Origin: Microbacterium sp. ABRD28
GTDB lineage: Bacteria; Actinomycetota; Actinomycetes; Actinomycetales; Microbacteriaceae
NCBI RefSeq assembly: GCF_003850245.1
Contig: NZ_CP031015.1
Coordinates: 620,001 to 684,000, forward strand
Direction of reading: 5' to 3'
Length of the DNA: 64,000 nt
The notes beneath the pieces are model-generated. The model had not been told where the DNA came from and searched no databases. It saw nothing but the letters and a program-made list of their open reading frames with translations. Below, piece by piece: positions 34,780-42,912 of this stretch (positions are counted from its first letter, which is position 1; each line of letters starts with the position of its first letter). The position numbers and the translations under genes are program-made.

Positions 34780-35196
34780 TCAGACGGTGCGCACCGTCTC
34801 TTGATCGGTCGGTTCAGGGTTGTACACGAATTCGACGCGGATGCCGTTGTCATCCTCGACGAACGACGCGAAGTAGCGGTCGCTGAAGCGGGGGTAGGGC
34901 TTCGGGTCGCGGACGACGGCCCAACCGGCCTCGGTAGCGATGGCGTGCAGGCGCTCCACGTCTTCTCGCGAGGCGACGGCCAACGCGAGGTGCTGCCATC
35001 CGACTGCGCCGTGGCGATGCGCTCCAGGTTCGCGGGCGAGGCGGACGATGAACTCGGTCTCGCCGTCTTTGTACCAGGAGGCCCCATCCCGGGCGTCGGT
35101 GCGGTCGAGCCCGAGCGCGGTGAAGATCGGATCGAATCGAGCGATCGCGCGCGGGACATCGTTGACACTCACGCTGAGGTGGTCGAAGAGGGGCAT
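34780..35196 (-). CDS. VOC family (glyoxalase/dioxygenase-like) protein
   Basis: Protein of 138 residues with two beta-alpha-beta-beta-beta modules. The first starts FDHLSVSVNDVPRAIARFDPIFTALGL and the second GWQHLALAVASREDVERLHAIATEAGW. Potential metal ligands are the His in DHLSV and the Glu in GIRVEFVYNPE, with His in WQHLALA. It ends ...QETVRTV. Substrate and activity are unknown. The ATG at 35196 gives the standard MPLFDHLSVSV start; a longer open frame upstream lacks the fold pattern. Confidence 0.85.
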   Translation of the reverse strand: MPLFDHLSVSVNDVPRAIARFDPIFTALGLDRTDARDGASWYKDGETEFIVRLAREPGAHRHGAVGWQHLALAVASREDVERLHAIATEAGWAVVRDPKPYPRFSDRYFASFVEDDNGIRVEFVYNPEPTDQETVRTV

Positions 35197-35298
35197 GCCG
35201 GCAGTCTGCCGCAAGGTGCGCCACGGCCGTGTCGGTAGAGGAATCGCTGCGCTTCGCGAGCCGCGCTTCGATGCGAGCACGGAGGCCGGGCCCGGATC

Positions 35299-35799
35299 TC
35301 ACTCACGGGTGTCCGCATCGGGGTCGCCGTCACCGGACGGGGCGGGGTCGATCAGACGGCGTGGGCCGGGGCCTTCCCGACCGAGCCGGTCGTCCGGGTT
35401 GAAGAGCGTGCATCGGTCGATGGACAGACAGCCGCAGCCGATGCATCCAGTGAAGTCGTCGCGAAGCTGCTGCAGTTCCCGGATTCGCTCGTCGAGCAGG
35501 CGTCGCCACCGGTCGGAGATGTGTTGCCAGTCGTCGCGGGTGGGTGTGCGTCCGCCGGGCAGCGAATTCAATGCCTCGGCAACATCCTTGAGCGGAATGC
35601 CGACGTTGCGCGCGATCCTGATGAACGCGACACGCCGCAACATCTCGCGACGGTAGCGGCGCTGATTTCCGGAAGTGCGATCGCTGCTGATGAGGCCCTG
35701 GCGCTCGAAGAAATGCAGGGCGGACACGGAGACGCCGGCGCGTCGCGCCAGCTCGCCCACCGTCAGGCTCGCCTTCGGGGATGCCACGTGCTCGTTCAC
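35299..35799 (-). CDS. soxR: Redox-sensitive MerR-family activator SoxR
   Basis: Protein of 166 residues. The MerR HTH (LTVGELARRAGVSVSALHFFERQGLI) is followed by the dimerisation helix and the [2Fe-2S] cysteines Cys119, Cys122, Cys124 and Cys130 (GCIGCGCLSIDRC), at the same numbering as in E. coli SoxR. A charged tail of about 30 residues follows. It senses redox-cycling compounds by oxidation of the cluster. A SoxR box lies just upstream at 35804-35821, so it should control itself and the divergent transcript. Confidence 0.95.
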   Translation of the reverse strand: MNEHVASPKASLTVGELARRAGVSVSALHFFERQGLISSDRTSGNQRRYRREMLRRVAFIRIARNVGIPLKDVAEALNSLPGGRTPTRDDWQHISDRWRRLLDERIRELQQLRDDFTGCIGCGCLSIDRCTLFNPDDRLGREGPGPRRLIDPAPSGDGDPDADTRE

Positions 35800-35830
35800 T
35801 TGACCTCAACAATACTTCAGGTTTTAGCGT
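35800..35830 (+). promoter_or_regulatory. SoxR-type promoter with operator between -35 and -10
   Basis: CCTCAACAATACTTCAGG (35804-35821) matches the SoxR box pattern CCTCAA...CTT.AGG. It is set in a plus-strand promoter with TTGACC (35800-35805), a 19-bp spacer and TAGCGT (35825-35830); the long spacer is the hallmark of MerR-family activation. Its downstream gene begins at 35837, six bases after the -10, so the transcript would be leaderless. The soxR start codon lies directly on the other side. Confidence 0.75.
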
Positions 35831-35836
35831 CGGGAC

Positions 35837-36130
35837 ATGACCGATAACGAACCGACTCCTTACCTCGTCGTGCCGGACGTAACGGTGCTACGCGCGCAGC
35901 AGATGATGGCCGCACCGATTCGGCCTTCTCGACTCGGTCGACGCTTCCGGTTCGCCATGGTGGGAGTGGCGACAGCGGTCAAGGTTCTGCGCCGACGATT
36001 GCATGAGCGGGGCGCTGGGAATGATCGAGAAGCCCTCGCATCAGCGCCTCGATCGCGATCGCGGGGTCGAGTTGCTCGGCAGGAGCGAGAAGGCGCAGCA
36101 CGAGGGCTCCTCCCGTGGCCGAGTGATTGA
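35837..36130 (+). CDS. Short hypothetical protein under the SoxR promoter, possibly a gene fragment
   Basis: A 97-residue frame begins MTDNEPTPYLVVPDVTVLRA, which looks like a real start and sits at the predicted transcription start of the SoxR promoter. After about residue 50 the sequence turns Arg/Ala/Gly-rich without structure, suggesting that the original target gene was truncated or frameshifted and the rest is read-through of unrelated DNA. SoxR targets in actinobacteria are mostly oxidoreductases or transporters; nothing here allows assignment. Confidence 0.4.
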   Translation: MTDNEPTPYLVVPDVTVLRAQQMMAAPIRPSRLGRRFRFAMVGVATAVKVLRRRLHERGAGNDREALASAPRSRSRGRVARQEREGAARGLLPWPSD

Positions 36131-36148
36131 GACCGGTAGATTGCGGCT

Positions 36149-36592
36149 GTGGAAATTCAGCGTGGCTATGACCTCGTGGAGCGTATGCGGCAGCTGGGCG
36201 CGGAGGATCCGGAGGAGTGGGCCTCATCCGAGCTCGAGGAGGACATCGCTCAAGAGGCGCGCTGGCTGGCCATTCGACAGATCCGCGAGGCGATCACTTG
36301 GACCCCGGAAGGTATCCGTCGCATCCCTGAGGTCACATCCCTCCTAGAGGCTGGCGCCGATGAACAGCTGATTCTTGCGGCTGTCCGTGAGGTTGCCCGC
36401 GAAGCGGCGTTCACCGTCCTAAATGTGATCGACTCCACCGGGGACCCCGATGCACCGGAGGACTCACCGGGATGGATGCTCCTGGAGGCGCGTGTAGATC
36501 CCGAGGGTGAGCCGTATCTGACCGGCCGCGACGTCGGCGCTCTGCACGAGAGTCTTGGCTTCCCCGCCGAGGACGGCGTCTACCGCGACTGA
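36149..36592 (+). CDS. Hypothetical acidic helical protein
   Basis: Protein of 147 residues, not recognised. The first half is helical and acidic (DLVERMRQLGAEDPEEWASSELEEDIAQEARWLAIRQIREAI); the second contains DSPGWMLLEARVDPEGEPYLTGRDVGALHESLGF. The GTG at 36149 begins MEIQRGYDLVERMRQLG. Codon use matches the host. It could be an accessory or immunity-type protein but nothing in the sequence proves this. Confidence 0.62.
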   Translation: MEIQRGYDLVERMRQLGAEDPEEWASSELEEDIAQEARWLAIRQIREAITWTPEGIRRIPEVTSLLEAGADEQLILAAVREVAREAAFTVLNVIDSTGDPDAPEDSPGWMLLEARVDPEGEPYLTGRDVGALHESLGFPAEDGVYRD

Positions 36593-36660
36593 CACTCGAG
36601 TGCCCATCCGCTCTCGAGCCTTCGTTCTGCATCGAAGCCCGAACCGCGACCGTCTGTATC

Positions 36661-36948
36661 GTGGGCGGCATGCGTCGAATGCCGGTCGGCCTCGTGATCG
36701 CCGCAATCATCGCGGGAGTGCTCGTGCTCGGTGGCGTCATCTTGTACATCGCGGGGAGCTCTGCTGGCACAGCGTCATTCGGGTGGTTCGCCTACCAGCC
36801 GATTTCCGGCGCGGCCTTCTTCCCCAGCTCGCTCGTGGTGTTGACGCCGCTCACCGCGACCGGAGCCGCGATCGCGATCGCGGGTCTCATCGGGTTCGGC
36901 GTCATCGCGGGATTCATCGTGGGCCGACGACACCCGACCGGCCGCTAG
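36661..36948 (+). CDS. Small two-helix membrane protein
   Basis: Protein of 95 residues with hydrophobic segments at about 8-30 and 55-86, separated by a Ser/Gly/Phe-rich loop (GTASFGWFAYQPISGAAFF). The basic ends (MRRM and GRRHPTGR) suggest both termini inside. The start is GTG 36661 or ATG 36670. Unknown function; resembles many short actinobacterial membrane proteins. Confidence 0.6.
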   Translation: MGGMRRMPVGLVIAAIIAGVLVLGGVILYIAGSSAGTASFGWFAYQPISGAAFFPSSLVVLTPLTATGAAIAIAGLIGFGVIAGFIVGRRHPTGR

Positions 36949-37165
36949 CAGATCCTTTCAGCGCAGCCACCGAGCGAGTGAAGTCAGCTCGGGCACAAGC
37001 CTTTCGACCTGCTCGCTACCTCCGCATCGAGTCGGGCTGCACTGGGCCTACCTCTGTTCGGCAATCGCGTCTGAGGCGAGCAGGTATCGCGCTGTCCTGG
37101 AAGCCCCTTCGCACGCGTGCGTCGACTGGAAGCGATCGGCCTGCCTCGAGCGTCGCGCGCCGAGG

Positions 37166-37699
37166 CTACCCCCGCCCGGGTACCTTCGCCTTCACGATCG
37201 GGATCGGCCACTGCGTGACATCCAGTTCAACCAACGCCTGCTGGTAGTCGGTGATCTCGGCCGTAGGCACGCGCCCCACGACACGGCCAAGCCAGGGGTT
37301 GTTCGCGAGACCGGGTAGCGCGGCGACCCGTGCGTCCGACTCCGGCGGGCCGCCGTAGGCGAGATCAGCCTCGCCCGAGTCGAAGGCTCGAGGTTCGCGG
37401 ATCCGGTCTCGATCCGGGCCGAAGAACTCGACGCTGAACGGCCCCTCACCCGCGTACCAGCCGTACGCGTCCACCCGCCGAAGGCGGGTCATCGACGCAT
37501 GCTCGACAGTGATGCGGCGGTTCTCGTCGACGAGCTCGGCAACCCAGGGCAGGTCGGCGATGTGCTCGGCGCTCGGGAGAAGAAGGACGGGTTCGCGATC
37601 CCACATCAGCCGTGAGCGGCGTGACACCGCGAACTCCGTGTCGCGAACCGTCGCGAGGAGGTGTGACCCCCACATGCCTGCGCGCGTGTCCATATCCAC
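37166..37699 (-). CDS. Hypothetical protein
   Basis: Soluble protein of 177 residues, not recognised. Features are HLLATVRDTEFAVSRRSRLMWDREPVLLL, a WVAELVDENRRITVEH segment, GWYAGEGPFSVEFFGPDRDRI and a C-terminal stretch (VVGRVPTAEITDYQQALVELDVTQWPIPIVKAKVPGRG). Composition and codon use match the host. It is separate from the acetyltransferase gene downstream by 51 bp on the same strand toward lower coordinates. Confidence 0.6.
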   Translation of the reverse strand: MDMDTRAGMWGSHLLATVRDTEFAVSRRSRLMWDREPVLLLPSAEHIADLPWVAELVDENRRITVEHASMTRLRRVDAYGWYAGEGPFSVEFFGPDRDRIREPRAFDSGEADLAYGGPPESDARVAALPGLANNPWLGRVVGRVPTAEITDYQQALVELDVTQWPIPIVKAKVPGRG

Positions 37700-37750
37700 A
37701 ACCCTGACACAGCCATCAGCTCGTTGACGCGTGCACTGTGGCGCGGGCGT

Positions 37751-38320
37751 TCAGCCTGCGACGGCGCGAACGGCTCGTGCGGGGGAGCCGACGACGACGG
37801 TGTCGGCGGGGACGTCTTTGGTGACGACGGCTGCGGCGGCGACCACGGCGTTGTCGCCGATCGTGACGCCGGGCAGGATGGTCGCGTTGGCGCCAATCCA
37901 GACGTTGCGTCCGATGCGGATCGGTGCGGGGTGGAGGTCTGCGCGACGGGATGGTTCCAGGTCATGGTTGAGGGTGGCGAGGACGGTGTTGTGGCCGATG
38001 AGGCAGTCGTCGCCGATCGTGATGCCGCCCTGATCCTGGAACTTGCACCCGGAGTTGATGAAGACCCGCTTGCCGATGGTGATGTTCTTGCCGAAGTCGG
38101 CGTGGAACGGCGGGAAGACGGTGACGGACTCGTCGACAGCCCCACCGACCAGCTCGGCGATCAATTCTCGAACCCGTGCGGGCGGGTGGTACCCGCCGTT
38201 GAGCTCGCCCGTGACCCGGAGCGCGTCCTGGCTGGTCTCGTGCATGACGTGGTGCAAGGGCGAGTTCCCGGTGATCGTGTGTCCGGCGTTGAGCGCGTCG
38301 AGCAGTTCGGTGAGTGTCAT
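37751..38320 (-). CDS. Sugar O-acetyltransferase (maltose/galactoside acetyltransferase family)
   Basis: Left-handed beta-helix acetyltransferase of 189 residues that uses acetyl-CoA. An N-terminal helical part (LTELLDALNAGHTITGNSPLHHVMHETSQDAL) precedes hexapeptide repeats (ITIGKRVFINSGCKFQDQGG, ITIGDDCLIGHNTVLATLNHD with the catalytic His in LNHD, IRIGRNVWIGANATILPG, VTIGDNAVVAAAAVV) and the closing VVGSPARAVR. It belongs to the LacA/Maa type, which acetylates sugars. The upstream regulator is on the same strand, 38 bp away. Confidence 0.9.
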   Translation of the reverse strand: MTLTELLDALNAGHTITGNSPLHHVMHETSQDALRVTGELNGGYHPPARVRELIAELVGGAVDESVTVFPPFHADFGKNITIGKRVFINSGCKFQDQGGITIGDDCLIGHNTVLATLNHDLEPSRRADLHPAPIRIGRNVWIGANATILPGVTIGDNAVVAAAAVVTKDVPADTVVVGSPARAVRAVAG

Positions 38321-38358
38321 GTGTTGCTCCGGGAGGATGCGGTGGAACGCGGTACGCG

Positions 38359-39243
38359 CTAGGCGGGCGTGGCTGTGTTGTCGGCGGGGTGCTGGGCAGC
38401 CCATGACGCGAGCAGTCGGAGCCGTTCCGCTGAGGGTGATCCGGGCTCGGCGGTATAGACCATGAGAATGAGTCCGGGTTCGGCGGTGATGGCGAGTTCT
38501 TCGTAGGACACGATGAGTTCGCCGACGACGGGGTGGTGGAAGCGCTTGGTGCCGGTGCCGTGGGTGCGTACGTCGTGTGCGCCCGAGAGGGTGCGGAACG
38601 TGTCGCTCCGGGTGCACAGCTCGCCGACGAGGTCTTGCAGCCCGCGGTCGTGGGGGTCGCGTCCGGCCTCGGCGCGCATGATGGCGACGCACATCTGGGC
38701 GAAGAGGTCCCAGTCGGGGTAGAACGTGCGGGATGCCGGGTCGAGGAACTGGAACCTGGCGAGGTTCGGTGTCCTGCCGCCATCGCCGATGACGGGTGAG
38801 TAGAACGCGCGGCCGAGACTGTTGGTGGCCAGGAGATCCTGGCGCGAGTCGCGGACGAACGCGATGCCATCGGTGATGGCCTCGAGCGCCCATCGCAGGC
38901 TCGGTCGAGACGCGGACTGCTTCGGGGCCTTGCGCCGGTGACGGCCGGAGAGCGGGATGCCGTCCGCCGCCCTCGCGAGGTCGACGAGGTGTGCACGCTC
39001 GGTGTCGTCTAGCTGCAGCGCCCGGCTGATCGCGTCGAGGACGGACGCCGAAGCACCGGCTATGTCGCCGCGTTCCAGCTTCGCGTAGTACTCCACGCTC
39101 ACTCCGGCGATCATCGCCACCTCGGTGCGGCGCAGTCCCGGCACCTTCCGAATGCCGATGCCCGCTGGCAGGCCGGCCGCTTCGGGGGTGACGCGCGCAC
39201 GGCGGGTGGTGAGGAACTCCCGCACCTCGGCCCTGTTGTCCAT
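38359..39243 (-). CDS. XRE-family regulator with MmyB-like ligand-binding domain
   Basis: Regulator of 294 residues. The N-terminal HTH (REFLTTRRARVTPEAAGLP, PGLRRTEVAMIAGVSVEYYAKLERG) is followed by a PAS-like MmyB ligand domain from about residue 110 (LRWALEAITDGIAFVRDSRQDLLATNSLGRAFYSP; SYEELAITAEPGLILMVYTAEPGSPSAERL). Such regulators usually control a divergent oxidoreductase; here the zinc-alcohol dehydrogenase and cupin genes lie divergently across 157 bp. The start at 39243 gives the expected MDNRAEVREFL. Confidence 0.9.
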   Translation of the reverse strand: MDNRAEVREFLTTRRARVTPEAAGLPAGIGIRKVPGLRRTEVAMIAGVSVEYYAKLERGDIAGASASVLDAISRALQLDDTERAHLVDLARAADGIPLSGRHRRKAPKQSASRPSLRWALEAITDGIAFVRDSRQDLLATNSLGRAFYSPVIGDGGRTPNLARFQFLDPASRTFYPDWDLFAQMCVAIMRAEAGRDPHDRGLQDLVGELCTRSDTFRTLSGAHDVRTHGTGTKRFHHPVVGELIVSYEELAITAEPGLILMVYTAEPGSPSAERLRLLASWAAQHPADNTATPA

Positions 39244-39400
39244 GTCGTCGAGCGTAAGTCGCCCGGCGCGAGGTGTGGGGTGCACTGTCCGTACACCTTT
39301 CACCAGGCACTCCCCGTCGCGGCCGACATCGCGTTCCCTGAGATGGTGCCTGGCGGCGGGACCTGCCGGCACCCCAAGATTCCTCAGTCAGGAGAACGTG

Positions 39401-40426
39401 ATGCGTGGAGTGATGTTGTACGGCCCGAAGGATGTGCGGGTCGAAGAGCGCGAGATGCCGGAGATCGAGCGGGCGACGGATGCCGTCATCCGCGTCACGG
39501 CGACCTGCATCTGCGGCTCCGACCTATGGCCGTATCGGGGACTCGAGCCGCTGCACCAGACCCCGCAGCCCATGGGGCACGAATACATCGGGATCGTCGA
39601 AAAGATCGGCCACGAGGTGAAGAACGTCAAGCCCGGTGATTACGTCGTCGGTTCGTTCGTCGCCTCAGACAACACGTGCGAGATCTGCCGCGCCGGCTAT
39701 CAGTCGCGCTGCGTGCACCAAGTGATGATGGGGGCGATCGGCACGCAGGCCGATTACGCGCTCATCCCGCTCGCCGACGGCACCCTCGTACCCACGCCGG
39801 GCGAGCCGAGCGCCGAGCTGGTGCCGTCCCTGCTGGCGGCATCCGATGTGCTCGGCACAGGATGGTTCGCCGCCGTCGCCGCTCAAGCGGGCCCAGGCAA
39901 AACGATCGCCGTCGTCGGCGACGGCGCGGTCGGCCTCCTCGGCGTCCTGGCCGCGAGGCAGCTGGGAGCGGAGCGGGTCATCGCGATGTCACGGCACACC
40001 GACCGGCAGGCGCTGGCGCACCTGTTCGGCGCGACCGACATCGTCGAGGAACGAGGCGACCAAGGCGTCACGAAGATCAGGGAACTTACGAACGGTCTCG
40101 GCGCGCACGGCGTCATCGAGGCGGTCGGCACCCAGGAGGCGATGGAACAGGCGATCCGCGCCACCCGTCCCGGCGGACATGTCGGCTTCGTCGGCGTCTC
40201 GCACGACGTGTCGCTCGACGGGCTCGAGCTGTTCTTCTCCAGCGTGAACCTCCACGGAGGCCCGGCCCCCGTACGGCGCTTCTTGCCGGAGCTCATCCAG
40301 CTGATCTGGGCTGGGCAGATCACCCCCGGCGATGTCTTCGACCTGACGCTGCCGATCGAGCAGGCCGCGGACGGGTACGCAGCGATGGACGAACGCCGCG
40401 CGACCAAGGTGCTGCTCACCCTCTGA
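39401..40426 (+). CDS. Zinc-dependent alcohol dehydrogenase family protein
   Basis: Medium-chain dehydrogenase of 341 residues. The catalytic zinc site is CICGSDLWPYRG and GHEYIGIVEKIG, and the NAD(P) Rossmann motif is VVGDGAVGLLGVLAA near 175. The structural-zinc lobe is reduced to NTCEICRAGYQSRC with three of the usual four cysteines, as in related members of this subfamily. Substrate unknown. AGGAG lies 6 nt before the ATG at 39401. It forms a two-gene unit with the cupin gene (32 bp). Confidence 0.9.
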   Translation: MRGVMLYGPKDVRVEEREMPEIERATDAVIRVTATCICGSDLWPYRGLEPLHQTPQPMGHEYIGIVEKIGHEVKNVKPGDYVVGSFVASDNTCEICRAGYQSRCVHQVMMGAIGTQADYALIPLADGTLVPTPGEPSAELVPSLLAASDVLGTGWFAAVAAQAGPGKTIAVVGDGAVGLLGVLAARQLGAERVIAMSRHTDRQALAHLFGATDIVEERGDQGVTKIRELTNGLGAHGVIEAVGTQEAMEQAIRATRPGGHVGFVGVSHDVSLDGLELFFSSVNLHGGPAPVRRFLPELIQLIWAGQITPGDVFDLTLPIEQAADGYAAMDERRATKVLLTL

Positions 40427-40458
40427 CTGCACGACCACGACCGACGGAAGGAGCCATC

Positions 40459-40854
40459 ATGCACGTCACCCGCCCCGCGACCGCCAACAACCCGCCCGAG
40501 TGGTTCACCGGAGAGGTCTGGCTCGACCCTGTCGCCGCGCCATCGGCTCCGGGACAACTGGCGAACGCCGCCATCGTCCGATTCGCGCCCAGCGCCCGCA
40601 CCGCGTGGCACTCGCATCCGGGAGGCCAGACGCTTCACATCCTCGAAGGAGTCGCCTTGGTGCAGGCGCGGGGCGGCGCCGTCAGCGAGGTGTCCGCAGG
40701 AAACACCGTTCTATGCCCTCCCGGCGAGGAGCACTGGCACGGAGCCGCACCCCACAGCTTCATGAGCCACCTCGCCGTCTGGGACACCCTGCCCGGACAA
40801 CCCAGCGCGATCTGGGGTGATCACGTCACCGACAGCGAGTACGCCGCTCGGTAA
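40459..40854 (+). CDS. Cupin-domain protein
   Basis: Small cupin of 131 residues with the two conserved motifs AWHSHPGGQTLHILEGVALV (metal His/His/Glu-like) and CPPGEEHWHGAAPHSFMSHLAV. It resembles the carboxymuconolactone-associated QdoI-like cupins found beside MmyB regulators and alcohol dehydrogenases. GAAGGAG lies 5 nt upstream of the ATG at 40459. The function is not known; a quencher or isomerase of reactive carbonyls is possible. Confidence 0.85.
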   Translation: MHVTRPATANNPPEWFTGEVWLDPVAAPSAPGQLANAAIVRFAPSARTAWHSHPGGQTLHILEGVALVQARGGAVSEVSAGNTVLCPPGEEHWHGAAPHSFMSHLAVWDTLPGQPSAIWGDHVTDSEYAAR

Positions 40855-40986
40855 CCAACCGCTCGACAGGAGCGCAGCAAGTCCCTGCGGCTGGCGCAGT
40901 TACGGGCTTGGCTTCCATACGGTGCGCGATCGAGGTTTGGCTCCGGGCCAGAGGTCGAGGAGTACGTCACACAGCAGACGCGTGCG

Positions 40987-41448
40987 ATGATCGCGACCAT
41001 GTCCGCAACACCAAGAGGCCTGAAGGCGTGGAAGCTTGCGGCGATCGCAGCGGCCGTGATCGCTGCCGGACTTGTCCTTGTCGGCGGCTGGTGGCTTGGC
41101 CGAACCTTATTCGATTCGCAGTGGACGCTCACCCTCGACTACTTGATGGAGAGCGAGCCTGACGCTGCCGATCCGACCACTGACCCTCAGAACGTCACCT
41201 CCTCGGTCTGCGGGGGACCAATCCCGTGCGTTGAGGCCTGGGACACGGCCGAGGCGCTCTACGTCCGGTTCGAATCCCGAGCGGCAGCCGAGGAGCACGA
41301 GAGCACAGTTTCTGACGGGTTCCGGTCGAACTACATCGTCATGGACTTCACCGGCAAGACAAGCGTGACCAAGAGCCAGCAGTTGTGGGCGATGCAGCAT
41401 CTGGCCGGCACGTGGCAGGACTACGAAGGCGATTTCCCAGACCGCTGA
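40987..41448 (+). CDS. Hypothetical single-span membrane-anchored protein
   Basis: Protein of 153 residues. A basic N-terminus (MSATPRGLKAWK) and a membrane helix (about 17-40) precede an extracellular domain of about 110 residues. This has two closely spaced cysteines (VCGGPIPCVEAWDTAEALYVRFE) that could form a disulfide. The family is not recognised. The start at 40987 is the first of several Mets (MIATM, MSATP); ATG 40999 is an alternative. It is a single gene between the cupin gene and the Tat cluster. Confidence 0.65.
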   Translation: MIATMSATPRGLKAWKLAAIAAAVIAAGLVLVGGWWLGRTLFDSQWTLTLDYLMESEPDAADPTTDPQNVTSSVCGGPIPCVEAWDTAEALYVRFESRAAAEEHESTVSDGFRSNYIVMDFTGKTSVTKSQQLWAMQHLAGTWQDYEGDFPDR

Positions 41449-41599
41449 CAGCGTCGTTCGCCGTCGGGTCGATCGCCGCGAGGGTTAGCAGCAAGGTTGC
41501 CCGACCGCCATCCCCTTCTTCGTTGCGCACGCAGACGATCGCCTGGCCACATAGGAAGAGCAAAGGTACGTCCAACGTCGCGCTAATCCGGGCCCTCCA

Positions 41600-41614
41600 G
41601 TGTTGCTGCAACAC
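41600..41614. promoter_or_regulatory. Perfect palindrome ahead of the Tat-lipoprotein operon
   Basis: GTGTTGC-T-GCAACAC is a perfect 7-1-7 inverted repeat. It ends 19 bases before the GTG start of the dioxygenase gene and just before its AGAGGAGGA ribosome site. It may be an operator or a hairpin near the ribosome site. No cognate regulator gene lies adjacent. Confidence 0.5.
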
Positions 41615-41633
41615 AACGACAGAGGAGGACGCC

Positions 41634-42623
41634 GTGAGCAATACCCCCGAACCTGACGACTCCCCGCAGGGCCCGACCTACGAGGGGCGTGTTCTGCCGC
41701 GTCCGGAGGACGAGGTCGTCGACCAGGGCGCCGGATTCGATGTTGCGACCATGGTCAGCCGTCGACGGGTGTTGACCCTGGTCGGACTCGGCGTCGGCGC
41801 GGCCACGCTTGCGGCATGCGCGGCGACCACTGATTCACCCACCAGCGCGACGTCGACCGCCACGACAGACTCCACGGCGACCGAGGCGACCGACTCGACG
41901 ACCACGACGACGGCGGCAGGCGAGATCCCCGAGGAGACCAACGGCCCCTATCCGGCGGACGGCTCGAACGGCGTGAACGTGCTCGAGGAGTCGGGCATCG
42001 TCCGCAGCGACATCCGGTCCAGTCTCGACGGCGGCACCACCGCCGAAGGCGTGCCCCTGACCTTCACGTTCTCGGTGACCGACATCGCCGGCGGCGACGT
42101 GCCGTTCGAGGGTGCCGCGGTCTACGTGTGGCACTGCGACGCGCAGGGGCTGTACTCGATGTACTCCGAGGGGGTCGAGGACGAGACGTTCCTCCGCGGC
42201 ATCCAGGTCGTCGACGCCCGCGGCGAGGCCACGTTCCAGACGATCGTGCCGGGCTGCTACGCCGGCCGCTGGACGCACATCCACTTCGAGGTGTACCCCG
42301 ACATCGCATCAGCGACCGATGTCGCGAACGTCATCGCCACATCCCAGGTGGCGTTCCCCGAGGAGATGCTCAACGCCGTCTACCAACTCGACGCCTACTC
42401 CGGCTCGGCCCAGAACCTGGCGCAGATCGGAGGCCTTGCGAACGACAACGTCTTCAGCGACGGCACCGAGCTGCAGATGGGGACGTTCAGCGGCGACACC
42501 TCGTCCGGCTATGTCGGCACCCTCGCCGTCGGAGTGGACACCGACACCGCCCCCGGCGTCAGCGCCGGCGCCGGTGGGGCCGGTGGCGGTCAGCCGCCGT
42601 CCGGCGGGGGCCCTGGCAACTGA
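41634..42623 (+). CDS. Exported intradiol ring-cleavage dioxygenase (Tat lipoprotein)
   Basis: Protein of 329 residues. The Tat motif SRRRVL (42-47), a hydrophobic core and a lipobox LAAC (Cys62) predict a Tat-exported lipoprotein; a Ser/Thr linker (63-95) follows. The catalytic domain (about 100-265) starts ETNGPYPADGSNGVN and has all four iron ligands of intradiol dioxygenases: Tyr174, Tyr209, His215 and His217 (CYAGRWTHIHFE). It would cleave catechols outside the cell, like the secreted enzymes of Streptomyces. The C-terminus is Gly-rich. The GTG at 41634 follows AGAGGAGGA. Confidence 0.9.
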   Translation: MSNTPEPDDSPQGPTYEGRVLPRPEDEVVDQGAGFDVATMVSRRRVLTLVGLGVGAATLAACAATTDSPTSATSTATTDSTATEATDSTTTTTAAGEIPEETNGPYPADGSNGVNVLEESGIVRSDIRSSLDGGTTAEGVPLTFTFSVTDIAGGDVPFEGAAVYVWHCDAQGLYSMYSEGVEDETFLRGIQVVDARGEATFQTIVPGCYAGRWTHIHFEVYPDIASATDVANVIATSQVAFPEEMLNAVYQLDAYSGSAQNLAQIGGLANDNVFSDGTELQMGTFSGDTSSGYVGTLAVGVDTDTAPGVSAGAGGAGGGQPPSGGGPGN

Positions 42624-42651
42624 CCACTGGACACATGAGAAAGGAACACCC

Positions 42652-42912
42652 ATGCTTCAGAACCTCACGGGCTGGCACGCCCTCGTCATCCTCGCCGTCA
42701 TCGTGCTGATCTTCGGAGCAGCGAAACTCCCGGCGCTCGCACGAAGCGTCGGTCAGTCGATGCGGATCCTGAAAGACGAAGTCCGCGAAAACGCCGACGA
42801 TACCCCCACCCAGCCGGGCGTCGCGTCGGTTGCGGCATCGGTTCCGATCGACCCGTCGCGCGCTCCCGCCGTACCGACGACGGCAGGCGCCGGAGGAGTG
42901 CGCCCGTCATGA
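42652..42912 (+). CDS. tatA: Sec-independent translocase TatA-type subunit
   Basis: Protein of 86 residues. The single N-terminal helix WHALVILAVIVLIFGAAKLPALARSVGQSMRILKDEV has the conserved FG hinge followed by the basic amphipathic helix. The C-terminal tail is Ala/Pro-rich and dispensable in the family. It starts 28 bp after the dioxygenase stop and its TGA overlaps the tatC ATG. With the following two genes it forms a complete extra TatABC set. Confidence 0.92.
   Translation: MLQNLTGWHALVILAVIVLIFGAAKLPALARSVGQSMRILKDEVRENADDTPTQPGVASVAASVPIDPSRAPAVPTTAGAGGVRPS

Noticed and set aside
41449..41633. Minus-strand protein-like stretch (VPLLFLCGQAIVCVRNEEGD) upstream of the Tat operon
   Set aside because: No start, no family match and less than 60 residues; may be decayed sequence but is not supportable.
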